This document shows positions 1 to 10,538 of a DNA stretch of 64,000 nt, piece after piece. The DNA lies in the NCBI GenBank assembly GCA_030562215.1, contig JAUPFL010000001.1, positions 3,150,501-3,214,500 on the forward strand, given 5' to 3'. The translations under genes were made by a program, and so were the position numbers. Within the stretch, counting starts at the first letter, position 1; the number at the start of each line of letters is the position of its first letter. Under the pieces are notes generated by a model. The model worked only from the letters and a program-made list of their open reading frames with translations. It was not told where the DNA came from and made no database searches. Source of the stretch: Peribacillus frigoritolerans. Its GTDB lineage: Bacteria > Bacillota > Bacilli > Bacillales > DSM-1321.

Positions 1-717
1 GCGGAGGTTAGTGAAACAACGGTCATTCGGTTTTCCTATTCATTGGGATTTGAAGGGTTTAGTAAAATGCAGGCGAGGATTCAAAAACAGCTGCTGCACC
101 AAAATCAAATAGACTTATCCATTAGTGATTCCATTCTCCGCATTGATGACAAGCAAGATCCCTTTACAAAAGTGATAGAAAACGAAGTTCATATTTTAAG
201 ACATCTATTAGATCATACGAACGTTCAGGATATATGGAAAGCAGTAGATGTCTTGATCCAGGCTGACCAAATATTAATTGCAGGACATCGGATTTCCCAT
301 GCCGCCGCCTATTGGTTCTCCTATACGCTAAGTTCATTAAGGGAAAATGTAAGTTTATGTTCACCAACAGGTGACTTCTATGAAAAGTTTTGTAATCTCA
401 CTAACAAGTCTGCATTAGTTGTTTTTTCCTTTCCAAGATATGCGAATGAAACATTAAAAGTTGCTGAGTGTGCCAAAGAACAAGGAGTTTGTTTAATTTC
501 AGTTACAGACCGCCTTCTGTCACCTGTCGGCCGCATCGCTGATATTTCATTGACCACTGAAGAAAACGCAGAAACCGGAACCAATTCAATCGCTTCCGTT
601 ATTAGCTTGTTGGACTTGGTCATTGCAGGCATACATCAAAAAGACGCAAAACGGATATATACCCATCAGCAAAAATTAGAAAGGCTATATTCAAGCTATG
701 AGGTGTTTAATGAATGA
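1..717 (+). CDS. RpiR/MurR family transcriptional regulator (5' end outside window)
   Basis: The open frame enters from base 1, so the first part of the N-terminal helix-turn-helix is missing. The visible start (AEVSETTVIRFSYSLGFEGF) is the recognition-helix part of an RpiR-type HTH_6 domain. It is followed by a SIS domain (sugar-isomerase fold), seen as ADQILIAGHRISHAAAYWF, then a run containing VVFSFPRYANETLKVAE, then ISVTD. Family members bind DNA and sense a small ligand through the SIS domain. The gene lies 45 bp before the M20 hydrolase and is probably the local regulator of the amino-acid operon up to 5644. The ligand cannot be read from sequence. Confidence 0.85.
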   Translation, partial: AEVSETTVIRFSYSLGFEGFSKMQARIQKQLLHQNQIDLSISDSILRIDDKQDPFTKVIENEVHILRHLLDHTNVQDIWKAVDVLIQADQILIAGHRISHAAAYWFSYTLSSLRENVSLCSPTGDFYEKFCNLTNKSALVVFSFPRYANETLKVAECAKEQGVCLISVTDRLLSPVGRIADISLTTEENAETGTNSIASVISLLDLVIAGIHQKDAKRIYTHQQKLERLYSSYEVFNE

Positions 718-762
718 GTTTTTTATAAGTTAAAATTCATGTAAAGGAGGAGGTGCATCATC

Positions 763-1892
763 ATGGACCCGATTCAATATATTGATCAGCATCAAGAATC
801 ATTGATAAAGTCCTACCATGATCTGCATTCTTTGGCTGAGCCAAGTTGGCAGGAAGAAAGAACGTCTTGCTATATTTTGAAATGTCTTAGGGAAGCGGGA
901 ATATCCCTAAAAACATTTCAGAGCCATTATGGAATTATTGCCGAGATTCCAGGCATTTCAAAAAAGGTTGTAGCATTAAGGGCTGATATGGATGCGCTCG
1001 TTCAGGAAGTTGATGGAGTTGTAAAGCCCAATCATTCATGTGGACACGACGCACATAGCACAATGGTTTTATATACAGCATTGGCCATTGCCTCCAGCGG
1101 AATCCGGCCTAAACACACTCTCCGGTTTATATTTCAGCCTGCAGAAGAAAAAGGGGAAGGCGCTCTTCAAATGATCAATGATGGCGCGTTGGAGAATGTT
1201 ACATATTTATTCGGGGTACATGTAAGACCCAGTACGGAGGTTCCTTATATGAAGGCTTCCCCGTCATTGTCCATGGCTCAGCCGAAACAATAAGGGGTAC
1301 AATCAAAGGCCTTCAGGCTCATGCATCCCGTCCGCAAGATGGAATAAATGTAATCGAAGCAGCAGCTTTAATTGTCCAAAAATTACAACAGATTAATCTG
1401 GTAACCGAAATTCCTTATTCCATCAAAATGACTCAATTTGAAACAAACAATAAAGCATCAAACGTTATCCCGGAAACAGCTGTCTTTGCTATTGATGCCA
1501 GAGCGCAGTCAAATGATGTAATGAATGAACTAAATCGCTTAACAAAGGAAGCTTTTGAACAGACAATGGAACAAACTGAAACATCGATCTCCTGGTCTGC
1601 GGAAGAATTTGTCCCAGCTGCGACCCTGAATGAAAAGGCGATAAAGCTGGCTGAGGCCGCAATTGCAGATATCCTTGGGAAGGAAAATGTCGTTCCGGTC
1701 TGTGTTTCTCAAGGAGGAGAGGATTTTCATTTTTATACAGCCGAAAATCCTGATATAACTGCAACCATGATAGGGTTAGGCTGCGATCTAACGCCTGGTC
1801 TGCACCATCCGGATATGAAGTTTAATTTACGAGCACTTATTTATGGAACGAAAATTTTAATTAACACAGTCATGATGGCTGCAGAAGAGTAA
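763..1892 (+). CDS. M20D-family amidohydrolase, probable N-acyl (N-succinyl) amino-acid deacylase, frameshifted
   Basis: Start ATG at 763 follows AAAGGAGGAGG. The M20D metal motifs are present: ALRADMDAL, SCGHDAH, FQPAEEKGEG, and late GGEDFHFY. The frame breaks near 1259 in a C run (gcttcccc). One extra C joins the N-terminal part to a downstream frame reading VHGSAETIRGTIKGLQAH and continuing to 1892, giving a normal length of about 377 residues. The family hydrolyses N-acyl amino acids with two divalent metals. Downstream lie a permease, a GNAT acyltransferase and an enolase-superfamily racemase. This matches the Geobacillus set in which the deacylase releases the L-amino acid from its N-succinyl derivative. 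Substrate is inferred from context. Confidence 0.8.
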
Positions 1893-1928
1893 AATTTTTG
1901 TACTTAAAAATTAATGAAGGGGTGTTTT

Positions 1929-3411
1929 ATGGAAAATACGGCACAAACATCACAAACCGGGGACCAAACAGCTGCTGATGAAAAACAACTTGAGCGAAAA
2001 CTCAAACCAAGGCATCTTTCGATGATTGCAATCGGCGGCACCATTGGAACGGGGCTATTTTTAGCAAGCGGTTCCATTATTCATACTGCGGGTCCTGGAG
2101 GAGCTGTGGCTGCTTATATAATTGCCGGGATCATGGTTTACTTTCTGATGACAAGCTTAGCGGAAATGGCTGCCCTTATTCCTATTACAGGCTCATTTAG
2201 TACCTATACATCAAGGTTTGTCGATCCTGCATTGGGATTTGCGATCGGATGGAACTATTGGTATAACAATGCAATCGTAGTCGCACTGGAATTAGCAGCT
2301 TCCTCCCTGATAATGAAATATTGGCTTCCTTCTGTTCGGGCATCATTTGGAGCGCATTATTTCTTGCACTCATATTTGGATTGAATATTTTATCGGTAAA
2401 AGGATATGGAGAATCAGAATTCTGGTTTGCCATTATAAAGGTTTTGACGATTATCATTTTTATTGCAGTAGGTTTATTAATGATTGTAGGAATCATGGGA
2501 GGGGATGCCATAGGTTTTGAAAATATCACCAAAGGGGAGGCACCGTTTAAAGGAGGCTTTTTATCTATTATAAGTGTCTTTATGGTGGTAGGATTTGCCT
2601 TTCAAGGTACCGAGTTAGTAGGAATTGCGGCCGGTGAGAGTGAAAACCCGAGAAAAAATATACCAAAGGCCATTAAGCAAATCTTCTGGAGACTTCTCTT
2701 GTTCTATGTATTGGCGATAATTGTGATTGGATTTTTAATAAGCTATAATGATCCGCGTTTGTTAAGCTCGGATATTGAAGATATTGCGGTAAGTCCCTTC
2801 ACTCTGGTTTTTCAAAACGCTGGGCTTGCCATCGCTGCCTCCGTTATGAATGTGGTCATTCTTACTTCCGTTCTTTCTGCAGGCAATTCGGCCATGTACG
2901 GAGCTTCTCGCGTGCTTTGGGTGCTGGCGAAAGAAGGCAAGGCCCCTTCGTTTCTAAAAAAGTGAATTCAGGCGGCATTCCAGTGAACGCTGTGTACTTT
3001 TCTACCATCGTAGGGATGGCAGCTTTCCTAACCTCTCTTTTCGGTGAAGGCACGATTTATACTTGGTTATTGAATGCTGCAGGATTATCCGGTTTTTTAT
3101 CCTGGTTAGGAATTTCGATTACACATTATCGTTTCCGGAAGGCATATATTGCACAAGGTAGAGATTTGAAAGATTTGCCTTATGTATCAAAATGGTATCC
3201 ATTCGGTCCGATATTAGCCACACTTTTATGTGTTACGGCAATATTGGGACAAAATTACTCTGCATTTTTCGGTCCTGAGATTGACTGGTATGGAATTTTA
3301 ATTTCCTATATCGGGCTTCCTTTATTTTTCCTGGCTTTTCTAGGATATAAAATCGTAAAGAGAACAAAAATGACTCCATTGCAAGAGGCCGATTTCAGTA
3401 AAGTGGAATAA
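1929..3411 (+). CDS. APC-superfamily amino-acid permease, LysP-like, frameshifted twice
   Basis: Start taken at ATG 1929, seven bases after AAGGGG; an upstream ATG at 1914 overlaps that site. The N-terminus has the amino-acid permease signature MIAIGGTIGTGLFLASG, then GWNYWYNNA, FQGTELVGIAAGESENP and VLSAGNSAMYGASR, all close to lysine permease LysP. About 12 membrane segments are expected. Frame breaks near 2337 (gttcggg; one C restores PSVPGIIWSA) and near 2957 (A run; one A restores FLKKVNSGGIPVNA). Repaired length is about 494 residues, normal for LysP-type H+ symporters. It sits 36 bp after the deacylase and probably imports the substrate amino acid. Specificity for lysine is not proven. 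Confidence 0.8.
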
Positions 3412-3566
3412 CCTCTTTTGTATAAAAGCAGGAAAGTATTTCTTATTATGATAGACCATTTACATGATAGCTCCAGTGCCTCACAACGACATGCCGTCAG
3501 CTGTGGACTGCCTTGTCATCTTATGTTGTCAATAAGGGCACTTGTGCTATGCCAAGGAGGTTGACC

Positions 3567-4397
3567 ATGACGAAATCACAGGAAATTATAATTCGTTCTA
3601 TTCATGGAATTGAAGAACTAGAGGACGTAAGAAAGCTAGAGTCCAGCATTTGGGGAGAAACCGACTCAATCCCCACACACCAAACCTTAACAGCCGTGAA
3701 AAACGGCGGTTTGGTTATAGGAGCTTATTGCGAAGGAAAGCTGATTGGATTTCAATACAGCTTTCCGGGATTCAATGGGCAATCAGCCTATCTTTGTTCA
3801 CATATACTAGGCATAGATGAGCAATTTCGCAACAAAGGTATAGGGGAGAAGTTAAAGTTAGCACAACGTGAGGAAGCGCTTAAGCTCGGCTATTCCCTTA
3901 TTACCTGGACATACGATCCTTTAGAAAGTGTCAATGGGTATTTAAATATAGCCAAGCTCGGTGGGGTATGCTCCACATATATAGCAAACTGCTATGGTGA
4001 AATGGAAGATCTTTTAAACAGCGGAATTCCTTCTGACCGCTTTCTTGTCGAATGGCATATTGATAAAAAAGAGACAACGGATTCTAGCGGAGGGGGAATA
4101 CCGCTGGACTTTATGATGGAAAACTCGCTTATTCAATGGGATACCATTGAAAAGGGATTGCCTGTTCCATCTTTCACTCGCCTGCTGCCTGAACAAAAAT
4201 GTGAAACAGCTTTTGTGGCCCTTCCAAAGGACTTCCGAACAATAAGAGTCACAAATATTCAAGCGGCCAAAGAATGGCGGATGAAAACCAGGGACATTTT
4301 TACCGGATTATTTCAGCAAGGATGGCAGGTAACAGGTTTTATGAAGAATTCCATGACGGAAATTCCCGTTCAGTTTTATGTGCTATCAAGGAAATGA
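3567..4397 (+). CDS. GNAT-family N-acyltransferase, probable amino-acid N-succinyltransferase
   Basis: Intact, 276 codons from ATG 3567. AAGGAGG at 3554-3560 with a 6-base gap decides this start over the longer frame from 3513. The N-terminal half is a GNAT acetyl-CoA-binding fold with the acyl-CoA loop EQFRNKGIGEKLKLAQREEA. The C-terminal half is unique to a COG3375-like subgroup. Genes of this subgroup often neighbour N-acylamino-acid racemases. In the Geobacillus pathway a GNAT enzyme moves succinyl from succinyl-CoA onto a D-amino acid. The flanking deacylase, permease and racemase suggest the same role here. No frameshift. Substrate not demonstrated. Confidence 0.75.
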   Translation: MTKSQEIIIRSIHGIEELEDVRKLESSIWGETDSIPTHQTLTAVKNGGLVIGAYCEGKLIGFQYSFPGFNGQSAYLCSHILGIDEQFRNKGIGEKLKLAQREEALKLGYSLITWTYDPLESVNGYLNIAKLGGVCSTYIANCYGEMEDLLNSGIPSDRFLVEWHIDKKETTDSSGGGIPLDFMMENSLIQWDTIEKGLPVPSFTRLLPEQKCETAFVALPKDFRTIRVTNIQAAKEWRMKTRDIFTGLFQQGWQVTGFMKNSMTEIPVQFYVLSRK

Positions 4398-4508
4398 ACT
4401 AGAAGAATATATTTAATGTTTAGTAATTTCAGGATGTGTAAGCCTATTAATAAAAAATTTGTAAGACTGTGTCCATTAACAGTTTTATCACAGAAGGAGA
4501 ATTTCTAA

Positions 4509-5644
4509 GTGAAAATTAAACAAGTTATTCTAAGGCATCTTAAGCTAGACTTGCTTGAACCTTTTACAACTAGCTTTGGGACGGAATGCGATAGGGATTT
4601 TATCCTTGTGGAAGCCATAAGCGATGATGGCATTTCCGGTTGGGCTGAATCGGTTGCGATGCTCGACCCTCTGTATAATGAAGAGACCTTAAAAACAAAC
4701 TGGCATATACTGGAAGACTATCTAATTCCAATAATCCTAAAAAATGAAATCAAGCATCCTGATGAAATTTCCGAAAAATATTTCACCCATATTCGCGGAA
4801 ATTATATGGCAAAAGCCGCTTTAGAGGGTGCCGTTTGGGATTTGTATGCTAAAAAGCAAGGTGCTTCTCTTTCAAATGTGTTAGGTGGAACAAAAAAGAA
4901 AATTGAAGTGGGGGTAAGCATCGGAATAAAGGATTCGATCGATTCGACCCTGGATATAATTGAAGCTCGTCTCGGTGAAGGCTATAAACGTTTTAAACTA
5001 AAAATCAAACCGGGCTGGGATGTTGAACTAATAGACAAGGTACGAAAAGTATATTCTGAAATCCCGCTCATGGCCGATGCAAATTCAGCATATACCTTAA
5101 AAGATATAGACCGGTTATCCGCCTTGGATGATTATAATTTAATGATGATTGAGCAGCCGCTTGCCTATAATGATATCATTGACCATGCAGATTTACAGTC
5201 AAGGTTAAAAACACCTATTTGCCTGGATGAAAGCATACACTCATTAGAGGATGCCAGGAAAGCTATTAAGTTGGGCAGCTGTAAAATTATTAATATTAAG
5301 ATTGGCCGTGTCGGAGGTTTGACTGAATCTAAGAAAATCCATGATTTATGCCTTGAACATGGCATTCCGCTATGGTGTGGGGGTATGCTGGAATCAGGCA
5401 TTGGAAGAGCTCATAATATTGCAATCACTTCACTGCCGAACTTCACTCTTCCCGGCGATACCGCAGCTTCCTCCCTCTATTGGGCAGAAGATATTACTGA
5501 TCCTGAAGTTACAGTGGAAAACGGAATGATCAGTGTTCCAGAATTGCCTGGAATCGGCTAGAACCAAGCATGGAAAAAATCAAAAAGTATACTATACACA
5601 GTCAAACCTATCATTTAAGTGAGAATGTTGCTAGAAACGCCTAG
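4509..5644 (+). CDS. N-acyl (N-succinyl) amino-acid racemase, MenC/NSAR enolase-superfamily; C-terminal frameshift
   Basis: GTG start with AAGGAG about nine bases upstream. This is a MLE-subgroup enolase. The KxK general base is at K163-K165, metal ligands are D190, E215 and D240, and the second catalytic lysine is K264 ([10 protein letters not shown]). These match within one position the known N-succinylamino acid racemases. The open frame stops early at 5561 after PELPGIG. Adding one base at about 5559 gives [13 protein letters not shown] and runs to a stop at 5642-5644, a more normal C-terminus. Related proteins are often annotated as o-succinylbenzoate synthase (MenC), and many catalyse both reactions. 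No menaquinone genes are nearby, whereas a deacylase and an acyltransferase are, so racemase is the better call. Confidence 0.8.
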
Positions 5645-5662
5645 GGTGCTACAACATTGCAT

Positions 5663-5700
5663 AAAGGCATGATTCCCGAAAAAGGGAGCATGCCTTTTTA
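5663..5700 (+). terminator. intrinsic terminator after the racemase operon
   Basis: The stem AAGGCATG / CATGCCTT has an inner TCCC/GGGA extension and a GAAAAA loop, followed by a T run. It closes the operon that starts before position 1. Confidence 0.8.
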
Positions 5701-5818
5701 TTTATAATCCACTTTCCATTCAAAATATATTGTAATTCGACCTTCTGCCATGTATGGTGTTATGAAATGCAGATTAGCTTTTCTAATATCCTTTAAAAAG
5801 TTATCATAATAGAGTCTT

Positions 5819-5837
5819 TGTACATTGTATATGTACA
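5819..5837. promoter_or_regulatory. 19-bp palindrome upstream of the sensor kinase
   Basis: TGTACAT - 5 bases - ATGTACA forms a perfect inverted repeat about 47 bp before the kinase start. It could be an operator for kinase expression; the binding protein is unknown. Confidence 0.4.
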
Positions 5838-5883
5838 CATTTATGATACAAAACTGTATGTATAGAAAAAAAGGGGTGAGACG

Positions 5884-7853
5884 ATGCGAAATTTACATAT
5901 TATCTGTGCCGTAATAACCGTCTACCTTTTCTTTTTTGCTGTTTCTTTCCTTCAGCAGTCCATTCGGAAGCCCAAAAAGTGATACGGGTTGCAGGGGATA
6001 ATAACTTTCCACCTTTTGAATACTTGAGCGATTCGGGTGTTTATACCGGTTTTAATGTGGATATAATGAACGCCATTTCTATCGAGACTGGCATTAAGTT
6101 CGAATATTATCCCATGCCGTGGAACGAGGCAGTGCAAGCTATGCGCTCTGGAAGAGTGGATGCGATTCAAGGCATGAAGTACAATCAAGAACGTGAAGAG
6201 TTTTATGATTTTTCAGCTCCGTATTTCACAAGTTCACAAGGAATTTTTGTGTTGAAAGATAATATGTATATCCGAAAAATCGAAGATCTTAAAGGCCGGA
6301 AAGTAGCTGTACAAAAAGGAGATGTTGCAAGCGGTCTTTTAAGCAAAGTCGATCGTTTGCAATTGGTGGAAACTAATAATCAACAAGAAGCCGTTCAGTC
6401 ACTTATCGACGGTAAAGTGGATGCTTTCATTGGAAATCGGATTACGGGTCAATATTTTCTACAGAAAAATGAGCAGCAATCACTCATTAAGATTGTCGGT
6501 GAGCCACTTGACACCACAAATTATGCTGTAGCTGTGATGCCGAAAAACAAAGAGTTGCTGACACTATTCAATCAGGCAATTTCTCAAATCAAGAAAGATG
6601 GAACGTATGAAAAGATAGAGAAAAAGTGGTTCGGGGAATATATCCTGCCAAATACTCAACGGCTACGCAAAACGCTGTTGTATTTGGAAATTGGTCTTAT
6701 TCTTACCTTCATTGTGATTTCTCTCATCTTATGGTGGAATCTCAGCCTTAAACGCGAAGTGGCTAAGCGAACCGAGCAAATTGAGTACGTGAATAAAGAC
6801 TTGGAAGAGAAGATGCTGCTTCTTGAGGAAAACATCAACTTTCAGCAGCAAGTATTAAACAGTGCCTACAGTTCGCTTATTACACTGAATCAGCAAGGTC
6901 TTGTATCGATGATTAATGTTAGGGCCATGGAATATTTGGGGTGGACGGTAATGTTGTTGGAAAACGTTTTCAGGATCTGCCAACTGCCCGTTTCATCCCG
7001 GAAAAGGAGATTAAGGCTGCATTAGAGAAAAGAGAGTTTTCTTGCAAAAGGAAACGGTATGGTCTCATTATGCGAGTGAAAAAAGGCATATAACTTACAG
7101 CATGTATCCGATTCAGACTATTGGGGGAGAAAGTGTAGGTGCGGTGTTGAATTTTTTCGATAGTACGGAACAAAAACAACTGGAGAGAAAAGTGGCTCAG
7201 GATGATCGATTGCGTTCATTGGGTCAACTCGTGGCAGGTATCGCTCATGAAATAAGAAATCCGTTAACATCCATCCTTACCTATACGCAATTGCTGCCGA
7301 AAAAATTTGCAAGCGCAGATTTCCGTACGTTCTTTTCCGAGCAGGTTACTAGTGAAATTACTCGACTTAATACATTAATTAACGATTTGCTCGATTATGC
7401 CCGCCCTAAAAAATCAGAGCCTGTCACATTTTCGCTGAATGAGGCCATGGCAGGGATTGAGCTATTGCTTAAGCCGAAAATCAAAGAAAAAACCTGAGCA
7501 TTGTTCGAGAGTTCGCTGGAGACATTCAGGCAACTGCAGATACACAGCAAATCAAACAAGTACTGGTAAACGTCATTCTTAATGCCATTCAGGCGTCCAA
7601 TATTGGGGGAACCCTTATTTTTCGGGCATATTATCGGGATATGTTCACTGTCGTTGAAATCGAGGATGAAGGAATCGGCATTTCGGAAGAAGACATTGAT
7701 AAGATCTTTGAACCGTTTTACACCAGGAAACCAAACGGGGTCGGGCTAGGGCTTTCTATTACGTATCAGCTTGTCAAAGAAAACGATGGCACTATCGAGA
7801 CAAGAAGTGAAGTAGGAAAGGGAACAGTAGTGACCATTTGTTTACAGCATTAA
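5884..7853 (+). CDS. membrane sensor histidine kinase with amino-acid-binding (SBP_bac_3) sensor domain, frameshifted
   Basis: Order of parts: signal peptide (RNLHIICAVITVYLFFFAV), extracytoplasmic SBP_bac_3 domain (VIRVAGDNNFPPFEYLSDSG onward, DFSAPYFTSSQGIF), one membrane helix (LLYLEIGLILTFIVISLILW), coiled linker, PAS domain, HisKA (AGIAHEIRNPLTSILTYTQL, H-box) and HATPase (VLVNVILNAIQAS N-box, DEGIGI, GVGLGLSI). Four breaks near 5953, 6945, 7036 and 7490 are each repaired by one added base (two in T runs, one in an A run). Repaired length is about 656 residues. It probably senses an amino acid outside the cell and phosphorylates the NtrC-type regulator that begins 20 bp downstream. Confidence 0.85.
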
Positions 7854-7872
7854 TACAGAAAGGGTGAAGACG

Positions 7873-9227
7873 ATGCACGATATCATGATTATTGATGATG
7901 AGCCAACCATTTGTCAGTCACTTACGTTTGCATTGGAAGACCAGTATCACGTTTATTCGTTTACAGACCCACGTCAAGCGCTTCCGCTTCTCGAAAGGGC
8001 AGAAATCGCCATCGTTTTGCTGGATTTGAAAATCGGGGGTTACAATGGGATGGAAGTGTTAGAAGAAATCAAACGCCTCTCCCCCTCGACTGTTGTCATT
8101 ATGATGACGGCCTACGGTACCATCCCATCTTCCGTAGAAGCAATGCGTAAGGGTGCGTTTTCATATGCGACAAAGCCGCTTCATATTGATGAATTGGAAG
8201 TGCTGATGGAAAAAGCAGAAGAAGTATACACCCTTCAGGGCAAAGTGAAATGGCTGAGTGAAGAATTGGATAAGGTGGCAGGTGTGAATGGCCTTATCGG
8301 TGAAAGTTTGGCAATGCGCAAAATATTCTCCCTCATCGAAAAAGTGAAGGATATCGATTCAAACATCCTCATAGAAGGGGAAAGTGGAACCGGTAAAGAA
8401 GTCGTCGCCAGAACAATCCATAATCAAAGCAAGCGCAGAAACAAAAAGTTTCAGGCTATTAATTGTGCCGCCATTCCGACTCACCTGTTGGAATCAGAAT
8501 TATTTGGGTACGAAAAGGGCGCATTTACAGGAGCGACACAGCGGAAATATGGACTGTTTGTTTTGGCGGAAGGAGGAACAATCTTTCTTGATGAAATCGG
8601 TGAGATGGATTTGGCGCTTCAGGGGAAGATTTTGCGCGTTCTCCAAGAGAGAAAGGTAATGCCCGTTGGCGGGATGGAAGAAGTCAGCATCGATGTCCGG
8701 ATCATTGCAGCGACAAACAGAGACTTGGTTAAAGAAGTAAAAGAAAATCGATTTCGTGAAGATTTATATTACAGATTGAATGTAATTCCGATTCACCTTC
8801 CGGCTTTACGTGAACGAAAAGAGGACATTCCTTTGTTGTTGGAATTTTTCATTGAAAAAATTGGTGATCGAATGGGAAAACCAGTAGAAGGAATTTCCCA
8901 TGAAGCGCTGCAGCTTTTACAGCAATATGACTTCCCAGGAAATATTCGTGAACTTCAGAACGTGATTGAAAGGGCAATAGCGCTTACGAATGAGTCTTAC
9001 ATACAGAAAGCCGATTTACCTTCCGACATCCAAAAAACTCGCGCGCATTTTTCGGCAATACCTTAATCCCTGTCTATGTAGGCGAACCGCTTGAAGAAAT
9101 CGAAAAAAGAGTGATTCTTCATAACCTTGCCGCTTTTAACGGTCATCAAAGGAGGACAGCGCAAACAATTGGCATCGGGGAAAGGACATTGCGGGACAAG
9201 TTGAAGAAATATCGGGAAGAAAAGTAG
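7873..9227 (+). CDS. sigma-54-dependent NtrC-family response regulator, frameshifted at the 3' end
   Basis: ATG 7873 is preferred (AAAGGGTG seven bases upstream) over GTG 7864. Receiver domain: IMIIDDEPT acidic pocket, LLDLK phospho-Asp, MMTAYG and ATKPL lysine. AAA+ domain: GESGTGKE Walker A, the sigma-54 contact loop [14 protein letters not shown] Walker B and [13 protein letters not shown]. The frame breaks near 9053. One added base continues through [17 protein letters not shown] into a Fis-type HTH ([20 protein letters not shown]), ending at TAG 9225-9227, total about 451 residues. GAFTGA means it activates RNA polymerase-sigma-54, and a matching promoter lies 84 bp downstream. Confidence 0.9.
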
Positions 9228-9262
9228 GCGAAAATTGCCGAGCGGCAATTTTCGCCTGCTTT
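9228..9262 (+). terminator. intrinsic terminator after the response regulator
   Basis: A long GCGAAAATTGCCG / CGGCAATTTTCGC stem is followed by CTGCTTTTT, directly after the TAG stop. Confidence 0.85.
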
Positions 9263-9310
9263 TTATTTTGAATATATCTGAATTTTCCACTGTTTTTAGG
9301 GAGATGGAGC

Positions 9311-9326
9311 TGGCATGAAACTTGCT
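9311..9326 (+). promoter_or_regulatory. sigma-54 (-24/-12) promoter for hutG-gltS
   Basis: TGGCAT-GAAAC-TTGCTT matches the sigma-54 consensus TGGCAC-N5-TTGCW, with correct GG/GC spacing. It is the only such match noticed here and sits between the sigma-54 activator gene and hutG. The 9327-9589 leader that follows is about 260 bp. It has a possible 29-codon ORF (9367-9456) and no structure I could identify. Confidence 0.75.
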
Positions 9327-9589
9327 TAAATAAAATTGTAGTAAACCATTAATCAGAATGGGGGTTATGGATATACACCATAATGGTCTACAGAGCTCAA
9401 CTGGAAGTTACAGTGCGGCGAAAGCGGGGATGTGCGAAATGCATCAGGTAGTATAAGTCAATAGCCTATCAAAATTTAACGAAAACAAAAAGGACAAGCC
9501 ATTGCACCAGATCTTTTAATATACTACAACCCGAATTTTATTGGCGATTGCAAATATGGAGTATTTTTATTTATGGGGAGGAAAAATAA

Positions 9590-10533
9590 ATGTATGCGTT
9601 ACCAAATATGGATTTATGGAAAGGCAGAACAGATAGTCTAATAGATAAAGATGAATTTAGAATTCATCAAATAGTTAAAGATAATCAGACAACATCAATA
9701 AATAATACATGTGGAATAATAGGGTTCTCATGTGAAGAAGGCGTACGCAGGAATAAAGGAAGACTTGGAAGCAAAGAAGCTCCCAATGAAATACGTAAAT
9801 CCTTATCTTCTCTATCTTGGCATGGCCAATCAGCAGATAGTCTAATTGATTTTGGAAATATCATTTGTGAAAATCAACAGTTAGAGGCAGCACAAGCTGA
9901 ATTGGGAAGCCACGTAGAGAAAATATTAACTAAAAATATGTTTCCCGTTATATTGGGGGGCGGACATGAAACCTTTTATGGTCATTATCTAGGAATTAGG
10001 TCGAGTGTTGGACCCAATGCCAAAATAGGCATTCTTAACATTGATGCTCATTTTGACTTACGCTCATATGAAGAAATAACTTCTTCTGGAACGATGTTTA
10101 AACAAATATTAGATAATGATCATAAAGCTAGTTATTTGCCTATTGGCATTCAACGTTATGGAAATACAAAAAAATTATTTGACACTGCAACTACTCTTGG
10201 TTGCTCTTGGATATTGGAAGAAGAATTAGTAGATGGGAAGTCTGAGGAAAATGAAAATAAAATTCTGAATTTTATAAATCAACATGATTATATTATATTG
10301 ACACTTTGTATGGATGTTATAAACGCTTCTGAAGCACCGGGTGTTAGTGCCCCTCCTCATTTGGTCTTACTGGAAAAATGGTTAGACAATTGATTCGCAA
10401 GATTACTTCACATCCGAAAACTATTTCATTTGATATCTGTGAAGTGAATCCATCATTAGATTGTGATAATCGCACTGTAAAACTAGCTGCAAACCTAATA
10501 AATGAAGTATTCATGTGTGTGGAGAGGAGATAG
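9590..10533 (+). CDS. hutG: formimidoylglutamase (HutG), ureohydrolase family, frameshifted
   Basis: Start ATG 9590 follows GGGGAGG. Mn-binding motifs of the arginase/formimidoylglutamase fold are visible: GGGHETFYGH, NIDAHFDLR and SFDICEVNPSLD. N-terminal EGVRRNKGRLGSKEAP is typical of HutG. The frame breaks near 10347 (cctcctcat); one added C restores SAPPPFGLTGKMVRQLIRKI and the frame runs to TAG 10531-10533, about 315 residues. HutG hydrolyses N-formimidoyl-L-glutamate to glutamate and formamide, the last step of histidine breakdown. The rest of hut is absent; instead a glutamate symporter follows by 5 bp and HutD lies further on. Confidence 0.8.
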
Positions 10534-10538
10534 ACGAT

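Noticed and set aside
763..1892. Programmed frameshifting as explanation for the split genes
   Set aside because: Breaks occur in dozens of unrelated genes, at ordinary runs without slippery-site plus stimulator patterns, and nearly always as missing bases. Sequence error is simpler.
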